Assembly (NCBI RefSeq): GCF_000373905.1
Contig: NZ_KB892705.1
Location: forward strand, 3,081,184-3,145,183
Direction of reading: 5' to 3'
DNA from: Mycobacterium sp. 155
GTDB lineage: Bacteria > Actinomycetota > Actinomycetes > Mycobacteriales > Mycobacteriaceae
Length of the DNA: 64,000 nt
Within the stretch, counting starts at the first letter, position 1; every line of letters starts with the position of its first letter. Position numbers and translations under genes: made by a program. This document shows, piece after piece, positions 18,838-27,407 of the stretch. The notes below the pieces were generated by a model, which did no database searches, had not been told where the DNA came from, and saw nothing but the letters and a program-made list of their open reading frames with translations.

Positions 18838-19542
18838 CTAAGCGGCGTCGGCCAGTACCGGATCGGCCTTCCACTGATACACCGCGGGCACGCTGTTGTG
18901 CAGCAGAGCCAGGTCGATGGCGTCAAGCATGGCCTGCCGCGGACCGGGCCTGCGCAGATGACGCGCAGCCACCGCAACGCGCACCACGCCGTCGCGACGC
19001 GCGGTGCGCTCAGCAGCCAGGACCAGCGTCCGGCACCACCACGGCTCGGTGAGAAAGCCCTCGCCTATTCCGAGCACCCGGGCCCGCGACGTCGTCTGGC
19101 GGACCAGGTCGGTAACCCCGCTGAGTCCAACCAGCAATCGAAAGCCGTTGCGCGGCAAGGCAATCACGGTACCCTGCGATACCGTCCAGCCCGGCGCGGC
19201 AAACAGCCTGGTACGCAAGCCGAGGTGTTCGAGCACCCGGTCGGCGCCCATGATCCGCAGGTTGGCTTCGTGCGCGGGCAGACTGGCGAACTCACCGCGA
19301 CGCTTCTTGGTGGCGGCCTCGTCGTACCCGTGCAGGACCACCGCGTCACCGGCTGCGCGGCGCGCGGTCAGCCACTGCACGGTAGGGGTGTCACGGTCCA
19401 GCCGATATCCGCCCTTGAGCCGCGGTGCGACCAGAAGCGACGTGGGCACGCCGCGGTTGTCGAGCTTGGCGCAGAACGATTCCACGTCCGCCAACGTGCG
19501 ATCACTGATCTGTGAGATCGAGACGAAGAGTTGTCCGGTCAC
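18838..19542 (-). CDS. DUF2334 / polysaccharide deacetylase-like protein
   Basis: A 234-residue protein with the NodB-like layout of DUF2334: FVSISQISD at strand 1, LVAPRLKGGYRLDRD, VVLHGYDEA as the His-containing motif, and FAAPGWTVS. No signal peptide is seen. It corresponds to Rv0784 by position. The canonical catalytic Asp-Asp of polysaccharide deacetylases is not obvious, so catalytic activity is uncertain. Confidence 0.72.
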   Translation of the reverse strand: MTGQLFVSISQISDRTLADVESFCAKLDNRGVPTSLLVAPRLKGGYRLDRDTPTVQWLTARRAAGDAVVLHGYDEAATKKRRGEFASLPAHEANLRIMGADRVLEHLGLRTRLFAAPGWTVSQGTVIALPRNGFRLLVGLSGVTDLVRQTTSRARVLGIGEGFLTEPWWCRTLVLAAERTARRDGVVRVAVAARHLRRPGPRQAMLDAIDLALLHNSVPAVYQWKADPVLADAA

Positions 19543-19622
19543 CCACCCAGTGTGACAACGTCATATGACGCAACGGTTGCCAACAATCTGACGCAAAATG
19601 GCGATTCGGCTGTCGCGGCAGC

Positions 19623-20168
19623 CTATCCGTCGAACAGGATCAGGCCCAATCGCTCGACGGTGGCGATCGGGTCGACTGCAGTGTCGATCGCGTCGTTGAG
19701 CCACAGCAGCGAGAAGCCGTGCACCAGTGACCACGCGGCCAGCGCTGCCGCTCCGGGGTCGGCATGAGCTTTGGGGTCAGCGAGGGTTCCGACGCCGCGG
19801 TCGAGTTCGGCCCGCGCCGCCGCGGCCGCCGCCGCAAGTTCGTCGTTGCTCTCGTCGAAAAGCGATTTGTCGAACATCACCGCATAGTGGCCGGGATGGT
19901 CCAGCGCGAACCGCACGTAGGCCTTGGCGGCATCGACGAACTGCGGTCGAGCGTCGGTCAACGCGGCGGCCAACAACTGGAAACCCTCGGTCGCGAGGGC
20001 GGTGAACAGGCCGCGGCGGTCGGTGAAGTGATGAGCCGGTGCGGCGTGCGAAACCCCGGCGACGCGGGCCAACTCGCGCAGCGAGACGCCGTCGGGCCCG
20101 CGCTCCGCAACCAGCGTCGCGGCCTCGGACAGGATCACGGCCTTCAGATCGCCGTGGTGATAGCTCAT
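19623..20168 (-). CDS. TetR family regulator, WHG-domain type
   Basis: A 181-residue TetR regulator starting MSYHHGDLKAVILSEA. The DNA-binding helix-turn-helix covers VSLRELARVAGVSHAAPAHHFTDRRGLFTAL (about 30-60). The C-terminal ligand domain has the WxLVHGFSLLWLND stretch of the TetR_C_33/WHG class. The in-frame start at 20234 adds a Cys-rich, unlikely extension and is not used. The regulated genes are unknown; DUF2334 and ptrB are the flanking candidates. Confidence 0.85.
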   Translation of the reverse strand: MSYHHGDLKAVILSEAATLVAERGPDGVSLRELARVAGVSHAAPAHHFTDRRGLFTALATEGFQLLAAALTDARPQFVDAAKAYVRFALDHPGHYAVMFDKSLFDESNDELAAAAAAARAELDRGVGTLADPKAHADPGAAALAAWSLVHGFSLLWLNDAIDTAVDPIATVERLGLILFDG

Positions 20169-20270
20169 GTCGTCATCATAGCCACAATCCTGACACCGAC
20201 AAGATTGGCGGTGCAACGGCAGCGATCCTGACATGCCCAGATGCCAAACCGCCGAGTCGTGCCTTCCCGG

Positions 20271-22433
20271 TTAAGTTTTCGGCCCGGCGAAGAGGCTGCC
20301 TACCTGGCCGCTGCCATAGTTGTCGCGGTCTGCGGCAGCCAGTAGCCAGGCGTACTGGAAGGCCGCCTCCTTCCAGCGTTCGTAGCGGCCGCTGATCCCG
20401 CCGTGGCCGGCGACCATCTCCGTCTTCAACAGCACCTTGTGGGCGTCGCTCGCCGGATCGTTCTGGACATGGCGCAGCGCCGCAACCCATTTCGCCGGTT
20501 CGACGTAGTAGACCCGGGTGTCGTTGAGCGAGGTCATCGCCAGGATCGCCGGGTAGTCGCGGGCCGTGACGTTCTCGTACGGTGTGTAGGACTTCATGTA
20601 GGCGTAGACCTCGGGGTCCTCCAACGGATTTCCCCACTCGTCCCACTCGGTGACGGTCAGCGGCAGCGACGGGTCGAGAATGGTGGTGAGCGCGTCGACG
20701 AATGGCACCTGAGCCAGGATCCCGGCGAACAGCTCCGGCGCCATGTTGGCGACCGCACCCATCAGCAAGCCGCCGGCGCTGCCCCCAAGTGCGACCAGAT
20801 TCTGCGGCCGGGTCAGGCCGGAGTCGACGAGATGCTGTGCCACCGCGATGAAATCGGTGAAAGTGTTCTTCTTTTCCAGCAGTTTCCCGTGCTCGTACCA
20901 GGGCCGCCCGAGCTCTCCGCCGCCGCGCACGTGAGCGATGGCGAACGCCATGCCCCGGTCCAGCAGGGACAGCCGCGCAATCGAAAACCGCGGGTCTTCG
21001 CAGGATTCGTATGCGCCGTAGCCGTACAGCAGTGTGGGGGCAGGGAATTGCAGGCCGGCCCGATGAATGATCGAGATCGGTACCCGCGCACCGTCGGGGG
21101 CTGTCGCCCAATCACGGCGCTCCACATAGTCTTCCGGCCGATAGCCGCCGAGCACCGGCTGCTCACGGAGCAACGTGCGGTGACCGGTCGCGAGATCCAG
21201 ATCGTAGACCCTGGCGGGAGTGACGAAAGACGTTGCGGCGATCCGCAGTTTGGGCGCCGACCAGTTGGGGTTACCGCCCAGGCCTGCGGCGGTCAGTTCG
21301 GAGTCGAAGGTCAACTCCTCAGCCCTGCCGTACCCGCCGTTGGCATTGACCGGCCACAGCTGGATCTTTGGCAACGCCTCGCTGCGGTAGCTGACCACCA
21401 GGAATCCGTCGAACGCGTCGACGGCATCGAGCCGCACGTCGTCGCGGTGGTGGATGAGGGTATGAAAGTCGTTGGGGTCGTTGACCGGTGCCTCGACGAG
21501 CGTGAAGTTCTCGGCACCGTCGTTGTGCAGGATGAGGAACCGGTCCTCGCCCCCGATGACAGCGTGCTCGACGGAGTATTCGACCAGATCCCGCCGCTCC
21601 CACACGGGGATGAACGGCGCGAACGGATCGGTGGCATCCGCATAACGAACTTCCGTGGTGACCGCGCTGCCCGCCGCGATGAACAGGTACTTGTTGCTGC
21701 GGCTGCGTCCCACGCCCACCCAGAACCGTTCGTCGGGTTCGTGATAGACCTTCTCGGCCGGTAGCCCGGCGCCGAGGCGGTGGCGCCACACCGTATCGGG
21801 TCGCCAGGCATCGTCGACGGTGGTGTAGTAGATGGTCTTGCTGTCGGCCGCCCAGGTGGCGCCAGAACCGATGCCGACGATGGTGTCGTCGTACTCCTCA
21901 CCGCTCCGTAGATCCCTGAACCGCAAGGTGTACCGCTCGTCGCCCTTCACGTCGACCGAGTACGCCAGCACATTGCCATCCAGGCTCACCGAGGCCGCGC
22001 CGAGCGCGAAGTAGTCGTGCCCGTCGGCTTCGACGTTCTCGTCGAGCAGCACCTGCTCACCGGGTATGTCGGTGTGCTCGTCGAACTCGGGCGGGGTCCA
22101 GTCGTCAGGGTCCGTGACCGGGCAGCGGCAATGCACGCCGTATTGCTTGCCCTCGAAGGAGCGGGCGTAGTACCACCAGTTGTCGCGGCGGATCGGGACC
22201 GACAGGTCGGTCTCCTTGGTGCGGGCCTTGATCTCGTCGAAGATCTTCTGCTGCAAGGGCTCCAGATGCTCTGTCGCATACGTCGTGAAGGCGTTCTCGG
22301 CTTCGAGATGAGCGATCACCTCGGGATCGTCCTTGTCGCGCAGCCACTCGTACGGGTCGATGAACACATCGCCGTGGTACTCGCGCCGATGGTTGGCACG
22401 CTTGGCAACGGGTGGAGTCACCGGCTGATTCAT
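20271..22433 (-). CDS. ptrB: Protease II, prolyl oligopeptidase family (intact)
   Basis: A 720-residue S9A peptidase. An N-terminal seven-bladed propeller is followed by the alpha/beta-hydrolase domain, with the nucleophile Ser in [12 protein letters not shown] and the catalytic His in [20 protein letters not shown] and HVRGGGELG are typical oligopeptidase B motifs. It should cleave short peptides after Lys or Arg. In M. tuberculosis H37Rv this protein is annotated as two frames (Rv0781/Rv0782); here the frame is continuous. The ATG overlaps the purC stop by four bases (ATGA). Confidence 0.93.
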   Translation of the reverse strand: MNQPVTPPVAKRANHRREYHGDVFIDPYEWLRDKDDPEVIAHLEAENAFTTYATEHLEPLQQKIFDEIKARTKETDLSVPIRRDNWWYYARSFEGKQYGVHCRCPVTDPDDWTPPEFDEHTDIPGEQVLLDENVEADGHDYFALGAASVSLDGNVLAYSVDVKGDERYTLRFRDLRSGEEYDDTIVGIGSGATWAADSKTIYYTTVDDAWRPDTVWRHRLGAGLPAEKVYHEPDERFWVGVGRSRSNKYLFIAAGSAVTTEVRYADATDPFAPFIPVWERRDLVEYSVEHAVIGGEDRFLILHNDGAENFTLVEAPVNDPNDFHTLIHHRDDVRLDAVDAFDGFLVVSYRSEALPKIQLWPVNANGGYGRAEELTFDSELTAAGLGGNPNWSAPKLRIAATSFVTPARVYDLDLATGHRTLLREQPVLGGYRPEDYVERRDWATAPDGARVPISIIHRAGLQFPAPTLLYGYGAYESCEDPRFSIARLSLLDRGMAFAIAHVRGGGELGRPWYEHGKLLEKKNTFTDFIAVAQHLVDSGLTRPQNLVALGGSAGGLLMGAVANMAPELFAGILAQVPFVDALTTILDPSLPLTVTEWDEWGNPLEDPEVYAYMKSYTPYENVTARDYPAILAMTSLNDTRVYYVEPAKWVAALRHVQNDPASDAHKVLLKTEMVAGHGGISGRYERWKEAAFQYAWLLAAADRDNYGSGQVGSLFAGPKT

Positions 22434-23314
22434 GCACCGATCCAATCGGTAAAGCGCAGGCCCGAAATCCGTTCGTACGCCTCGATGTAGCGGTCCCTGG
22501 TCGCCGCCACGATCTCGTCGGGCAGCGGTGGCGGTGGAGTCTCACCGTGCCGGTCCCAACCCGATTTGCCGGTCAGCCAATCCCGCACGAATTGCTTGTC
22601 GAAGCTCTCCTGGACCACGCCCTGGCGGTACGAGTTCGCGCGCCAGTACCGCGACGAATCCGGAGTGAAGACCTCGTCGGCCAGCACCACATCGCCGTTC
22701 TCGTCGACGCCGAACTCGAACTTCGTGTCGGCGATGATGATGCCCTTGGTCAACGCACGATCTGCGCCCTGCAGGTAGGTCTGCAGCGTGCGCGCCTTCA
22801 GCTGGTTGGCCAGCACCGGGCCCACCAGATCGATCACCTGCGCGAACGAAATATTTTCGTCGTGCTCACCCAATTCCGCCTTGGTGGCCGGCGTGAACAA
22901 CGGCTCTTCGAACTTGCTGGCCTCACCCAATCCGGGCGGCAACGGGATGCCGCACACCGAGCCCGTCTTCTGATAGTCAATCAGGCCCGATCCGGTCAGG
23001 TAACCGCGTGCCACGCACTCGACCGGCAGCATCTTCAGCTGCCGCACCACCAGAGCGCGGCCCAGCACCTCCTCGGGGATACGGGGATCATCCGGCGGGC
23101 CCGCGAGGTGGTTGGGTGCCTCGACGTGGTCGAAGAAGAAGACACTCATCGCGGTGAGGATTCGGCCCTTGTCGGGGATCTGCGAGTCGAGGATGTAGTC
23201 ATAGGCCGAGATCCGGTCCGACGCCACGAACAGTAGATGGTTGTCATCGACTCGGTACAACTCGCGGACCTTGCCGCTGGCCAGGTGCTGGTACTCGGAC
23301 AGAGCGGGACGCAT
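22430..23314 (-). CDS. purC: Phosphoribosylaminoimidazole-succinocarboxamide synthase
   Basis: A 294-residue SAICAR synthetase, joining aspartate to CAIR with ATP. Family motifs include [11 protein letters not shown] near the N-terminus, [15 protein letters not shown] and ADTKFEFG. It is the first gene of a coupled purC-ptrB unit and is divergent from the membrane protein gene 30 bp away. Confidence 0.95.
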   Translation of the reverse strand: MRPALSEYQHLASGKVRELYRVDDNHLLFVASDRISAYDYILDSQIPDKGRILTAMSVFFFDHVEAPNHLAGPPDDPRIPEEVLGRALVVRQLKMLPVECVARGYLTGSGLIDYQKTGSVCGIPLPPGLGEASKFEEPLFTPATKAELGEHDENISFAQVIDLVGPVLANQLKARTLQTYLQGADRALTKGIIIADTKFEFGVDENGDVVLADEVFTPDSSRYWRANSYRQGVVQESFDKQFVRDWLTGKSGWDRHGETPPPPLPDEIVAATRDRYIEAYERISGLRFTDWIGA

Positions 23315-23344
23315 CGGGTCAGCCTATGTGTTGGGATCTGTGCC

Positions 23345-23968
23345 ATGAGATCGCGGTACCTGCCATATGCCCACAGGCCCGGCCGACTGCTGGCGCAACT
23401 GTTCAGCGACATCGCAGTGGTGGTGTGGATCACGGTGTGGGTGCTGGTCGGCATAGCTGTGCACTCCGCCATCGCAACCATCGCGACGGTGGGACGCCAA
23501 GTGCACGACGGCGCCAACGGCGTGGCCGACAATCTTGACTCAGCCGGTGACAGCGCCCACCACATCCCACTAGTCGGCGACACCCTGAGCCAGCCACTGC
23601 GAGCGGCCAGCGAGGCGGCGCTCGACATCGCCGGAGCCGGCAGCAGCCTGGACTCCACGGCCAGTTGGTTGGCCTGGGTGTTGGCACTGGCCGTGGCCGC
23701 CGCGCCGATCCTGTTCGTCGCGATGCCGTGGCTCTACCTGCGGGGACGGTTCTTCCGGCGCAAATGGACCGCGATCACCCTCGCCTCCACCGCGGCGGGC
23801 GAGCAACTGCTGGCGCTGCGCGCCCTGGCCAACCGCCCACTAGCCAAGTTGACCGACGTGTCCGACGACCCGGTGGGCGCGTGGCGGCGCCAGGATCCAC
23901 ACGCCATCCGCGGTCTCGCCGCCCTGGAATTGCGCTCGGCGGGCATGCGCCTGCGTCGCCTAAAGTGA
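23345..23968 (+). CDS. Conserved membrane protein (Rv0779c family)
   Basis: A 207-residue protein starting MRSRYLPYAHRPGRLL. It has hydrophobic helices at about 19-45 and 104-126 with a soluble loop between them, and a basic C-terminal region ending LRSAGMRLRRLK. It matches the mycobacterial transmembrane family beside purC (Rv0779c). Function is unknown. Confidence 0.8.
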   Translation: MRSRYLPYAHRPGRLLAQLFSDIAVVVWITVWVLVGIAVHSAIATIATVGRQVHDGANGVADNLDSAGDSAHHIPLVGDTLSQPLRAASEAALDIAGAGSSLDSTASWLAWVLALAVAAAPILFVAMPWLYLRGRFFRRKWTAITLASTAAGEQLLALRALANRPLAKLTDVSDDPVGAWRRQDPHAIRGLAALELRSAGMRLRRLK

Positions 23969-23975
23969 TCCCTCC

Positions 23976-24028
23976 GTGATTTGTGTGCATTTGGCGGCGT
24001 CCACCGCCGGTAAATGCACACAAATCAC
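23976..24028. terminator. 17-bp perfect inverted repeat
   Basis: Arms 23976-23992 and 24012-24028 are perfectly complementary, and GGCGG (23993-23997) pairs with CCGCC (24004-24008) after a short bulge. It directly follows the Rv0779c-like stop and covers an ATG at 24014 that could otherwise start the next gene. Confidence 0.65.
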
Positions 24029-24043
24029 TCGGATGGGAACCGT

Positions 24044-24949
24044 TTGACGGGCATACACCGTCCCAATCGTGTGCTCGAAGACTTCCTGCGGGATCACGAC
24101 GGCGTGATCACCCTGTCCCAAGCCAAGCAGGCAGGCCTGAGTCAAGACGCGGTGAACCGGAGGGTCCGGTCGGGGCGCTGGCTGAGATGTTCGCCCGGCG
24201 TGTACTTCGCCGACGACCGTCCTTTCACCGATGCCGCACGGGTGCGGGCCGCGGTGTGGTCGCTCGGGTCGATGGCAACGGCCAGTGGGCTCGCAGCGGC
24301 GTGGTGGCATGGCGTGGCGAAGTACCCACCCGAAACAGTCGAGGTGACCGTCCCCAGGGACAGCCATCACCCGCGCAGGCAGGACATTCGCATGCGCCGC
24401 CGCGACCTGTGGCCCACCGACATCGTGGAGCGCCATGGTCTTCGCGTGACCTCGTTGCCGCTGACCGTCGTCGAAGCCGCGGCGAGGCGGGGCGGTGGGG
24501 CCAAACTGATGGATTCCGCCTTACAGCGCCATGTAGAGCTGAAGGACCTGTGGCGAGTGCACATCCGCAACAAGGGCAGACACGGCTCCCCCGCAGCACG
24601 CATACTGCTGCAGGCCGCAGCCGACGGGGCACGCTCAGAGGCCGAACGTCTGCTCGTCAAACTGCTCAGGGAGGCCCAGATCACGGGGTGGAAAGCCAAC
24701 TATCGCCTCGGCAGGTTCGTGATCGATGTGGCATTTCCCAAGCACAAGATCGCCATAGAAACCGACGGCTGGGCCTTCCACCACGACCAGGACGATTTCC
24801 AGAAAGACCGGGTCAAGCAGAACGAGATCGCGTTGATGGGCTGGCAGGTACTGCGATTCACCTGGCTGGATCTCACCGAGTACCCGCAAAGGGTGCTCGC
24901 CGAGGTCCGGTTCGCTATCGAGTCCCGTACAGCCGGCGAGCCACGGTGA
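24044..24949 (+). CDS. AbiEi-type antitoxin domain fused to DUF559 nuclease-like domain
   Basis: A protein of about 301 residues. The N-terminus has the winged-helix layout of type IV antitoxins (FLRDHDGVITLSQAKQAGLSQDAVNRRVRSGRWLRCSPGVYF). The C-terminus matches DUF559/Vsr-like PD-(D/E)XK folds: SEAERLLVKLL, VIDVAFPKHKIAIETDGWAFH and RVKQNEIALMGWQVLRFTW, with Asp, Glu and Lys placed as in nucleases. An ATG at 24014 lies in the terminator hairpin; I choose the TTG at 24044 because GGGAA precedes it. GTG at 24071 is also possible. No cognate AbiEii toxin gene is adjacent. The 3' end overlaps the convergent transporter gene by 35 bp. Confidence 0.75.
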   Translation: MTGIHRPNRVLEDFLRDHDGVITLSQAKQAGLSQDAVNRRVRSGRWLRCSPGVYFADDRPFTDAARVRAAVWSLGSMATASGLAAAWWHGVAKYPPETVEVTVPRDSHHPRRQDIRMRRRDLWPTDIVERHGLRVTSLPLTVVEAAARRGGGAKLMDSALQRHVELKDLWRVHIRNKGRHGSPAARILLQAAADGARSEAERLLVKLLREAQITGWKANYRLGRFVIDVAFPKHKIAIETDGWAFHHDQDDFQKDRVKQNEIALMGWQVLRFTWLDLTEYPQRVLAEVRFAIESRTAGEPR

Positions 24950-25805
24950 CCGCCACCGCCACCCACGCCGCCAACGCAATCCAGAAGAACACCACTGAGA
25001 CGCTGGCCAGCGGCTGCCAACCGGTTCCGATCTCCATGGCATAGTTGGCCGCCGAGTACATGCCGAGCGGGAACACCGCCGGCCAGTCGAACATCTGGCG
25101 CCAACTGGTGATGGCCAAGGGCACGATCTGCACCGTGGCAACGGCCAGCGTCAGGATGGTGACGATGCGTACCGCGTCGGCGAGCGGGCCCGGGTGCAGG
25201 GCGGCGTGAATGTGCTCACCGGCCAGCGTGGCGATTGCAAGGCCGCCCATCAGTATCCAGTGATCGGGTGGAACGTTGCGCCGAGCTTCCGGCTCCCGCA
25301 ACGCGCGCCACGCGATAAGTCCCGTCATCACGCAGTACACACCCAGTGCGACGATCCAGAAGATGAACGCCCAGAACAGGATTCCATCGGTGACGAAAAC
25401 AATGGACAGTCCCGACGTCGCGACGCTGGCGAGTTCCCAGGTGCCGTGCGCCCGGTCACGCAAGCCTGTCGGGCCCAGCCGCCACATCCGCTGGAGCAGC
25501 CGAGGGACCAGTGACAGCCACCCCAGCAGCCCCAGTGTGCCCAGCACCCATACCGCCACGCGGTACTCGGCGAATCGCGAGGCCAGCACCGTACACGCCG
25601 CCACGTAGGTGAAAAACCCGACCACGGTGTTGATGTCGCGCAGGTCGAACGATCGCCAGCGCGTGGCTACCAGATACATCAGCACCGGCAGTCCGACAGC
25701 AGCCAGAGTCGCCAACCCAATGCTGAGAAGACCGAAACCGTGGTTCGCGGCGGATATCGAGACGATGCCCGTCGCCATGACCGAGGCGAACACCTCGGCC
25801 TTCAT
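24915..25805 (-). CDS. TDT family tellurite-resistance/dicarboxylate transporter
   Basis: A 296-residue protein of about ten hydrophobic helices starting MKAEVFASVMATGIVSISAANHG, the usual opening of SLAC1/TehA-like carriers. GLAIATLAGEHIHAAL and YSAANYAMEIGTGW are family-like. Substrate could be an anion, C4-dicarboxylate or sulfite; it cannot be settled here. The frame is open to 26081, but that portion antisense-overlaps purB and is not translated into a plausible protein. Confidence 0.82.
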   Translation of the reverse strand: MKAEVFASVMATGIVSISAANHGFGLLSIGLATLAAVGLPVLMYLVATRWRSFDLRDINTVVGFFTYVAACTVLASRFAEYRVAVWVLGTLGLLGWLSLVPRLLQRMWRLGPTGLRDRAHGTWELASVATSGLSIVFVTDGILFWAFIFWIVALGVYCVMTGLIAWRALREPEARRNVPPDHWILMGGLAIATLAGEHIHAALHPGPLADAVRIVTILTLAVATVQIVPLAITSWRQMFDWPAVFPLGMYSAANYAMEIGTGWQPLASVSVVFFWIALAAWVAVAVTVARRLYGTR

Positions 25806-25889
25806 GCCGCGAGCTCCACCACCAGATGCCGTATGCCGGCAAGCCGACTGCTGCGGTCGACACCGAGGCAGTAGTGGACGCCATATCTG

Positions 25890-25912
25890 AAACCCAAGTG
25901 CGGATTGGGTTT
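25890..25912. terminator. Small hairpin downstream of purB
   Basis: A 7-bp perfect inverted repeat (AAACCCA at 25890 with TGGGTTT ending at 25912, 9-nt loop) lies between the purB stop and the transporter start. It is a modest candidate terminator. Confidence 0.35.
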
Positions 25913-25938
25913 GTCCAGATCGGCCAAGTCCACCAATC

Positions 25939-27357
25939 TCACAAGATGGCACCCGAGGTGTACTTGGCGGCCTCCGGGTAACGGCTGACCAGATCGTCGA
26001 CGGCGGCCACCACCCCATCGACCTGCGCGCCCGCGGCTCCGGTGAACACCTGCCGATCAGCGAGGGCCGTCTCCAGCGCAACCCGGTCTAGCGGCAACCG
26101 CGGATCGGCGGCCAGCCGGTCGACAAGATCCTGCTCCGCACCCTTTTCTCTCATGGCCAGGGCCACCGCAACCGCGTGTTCCTTGATCACCTCGTGGGCG
26201 GCTTCCCGCCCCACCCCGGCGCGCACCGCGGCGATCAGGATGCGAGTGGTGGCCAGGAACGGCAGGTAACGGTCGAGCTCGCGCTGGATCACCGCCGGGT
26301 AAGCACCGAATTCGTCGAGGACGGTCAGGAACGTCTCGGTCTGTCCGTCGATGGCGAAGAACGCGTCGGGTAGCGCGACGCGGCGCACCACCGAGCAGAA
26401 CACGTCGCCCTCATTCCATTGCGCCCCAGCCAGTTCCGCTGCCATCGACCCGTAGCCGCGCAGCACCACCTGCAGTCCGTTGACCCGCTCACAGGACCTG
26501 GTGTTCATCTTGTGCGGCATGGCCGAGGAGCCGACCTGCCCGGGCGCGAAGCCCTCGGTCACCAGTTCGTGCCCGGCCATCAGCCGGACGGTGTGTGCCA
26601 TCGACGACGGTCCGGCGCCCAGCTGCACGAGCGCGGACACCACATCGTGGTCCAGCGACCGCGGATACACCTGGCCGACACTGGTGAAAACGTCGGTGAA
26701 TCCCAGGAATTCGGCGACGCGACGTTCCAGCTCAGCCAGCTTCGCGGTGTCGCCGTCGAACAGGTCGAGCATGTCCTGCGCGGTGCCCATCGGTCCCTTG
26801 ATGCCACGCAGCGGGTACCGGTCGATCAGCTCACGGAGGCGCTGCAGGGCCACCAAACTTTCTTCGGCCGCCGAAGCGAACCGCTTGCCCAGCGTGGTTG
26901 CCTGCGCAGCGACGTTGTGACTGCGCCCGGCCATCACGAGGTCGCGGTAGACCACGGCGCGCTCGGCCAGCCGCGCCACCACCGCCACACCGTGGGCGAA
27001 CACCAACTCCAGGGAGCTGCGGATCTGCAGTTGCTCGACGTTCTCGGTGAGGTCGCGACTGGTCATGCCCTTGTGGACATGCTCATGGCCGGCGAGTGCG
27101 TTGAACTCCTCGATGCGGGCCTTCACATCGTGGCGGGTCACCCGCTCCCGCGCGGCGATCGAAGCCAGGTCGACGTTGTCCAGTACCTGCTCGTAGTCGT
27201 CGATCACGCCGTCGGGCACCGAGACGCCCAGCTCTGCCTGGGCGCGCAGCACGGCGACCCACAGCCGGCGCTCCGCGACGATCTTGGCCTCCGGCGTCCA
27301 GATCGCGACCATCTCGTCGCTGGCGTAGCGGTTGGCCAGAACATTCGGAATCGTCAC
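25939..27357 (-). CDS. purB: Adenylosuccinate lyase
   Basis: A 472-residue PurB acting twice in purine synthesis (SAICAR to AICAR and adenylosuccinate to AMP). The fumarase-superfamily signature GSSAMPHKMN is present, along with HEHVHKGMTSRD and MAGRSHNVAAQATT for the catalytic His residues. I use GTG at 27357 (VTIPNVLANRYAS), which matches the M. tuberculosis N-terminus; a GTG six bases upstream is possible. It is divergent from relZ with a 50-bp gap. Confidence 0.95.
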   Translation of the reverse strand: MTIPNVLANRYASDEMVAIWTPEAKIVAERRLWVAVLRAQAELGVSVPDGVIDDYEQVLDNVDLASIAARERVTRHDVKARIEEFNALAGHEHVHKGMTSRDLTENVEQLQIRSSLELVFAHGVAVVARLAERAVVYRDLVMAGRSHNVAAQATTLGKRFASAAEESLVALQRLRELIDRYPLRGIKGPMGTAQDMLDLFDGDTAKLAELERRVAEFLGFTDVFTSVGQVYPRSLDHDVVSALVQLGAGPSSMAHTVRLMAGHELVTEGFAPGQVGSSAMPHKMNTRSCERVNGLQVVLRGYGSMAAELAGAQWNEGDVFCSVVRRVALPDAFFAIDGQTETFLTVLDEFGAYPAVIQRELDRYLPFLATTRILIAAVRAGVGREAAHEVIKEHAVAVALAMREKGAEQDLVDRLAADPRLPLDRVALETALADRQVFTGAAGAQVDGVVAAVDDLVSRYPEAAKYTSGAIL

Positions 27358-27407
27358 GAACACACAGCTTACGGTCCGGGCGGACGCACCAATGAGACAG
27401 TGGATGG

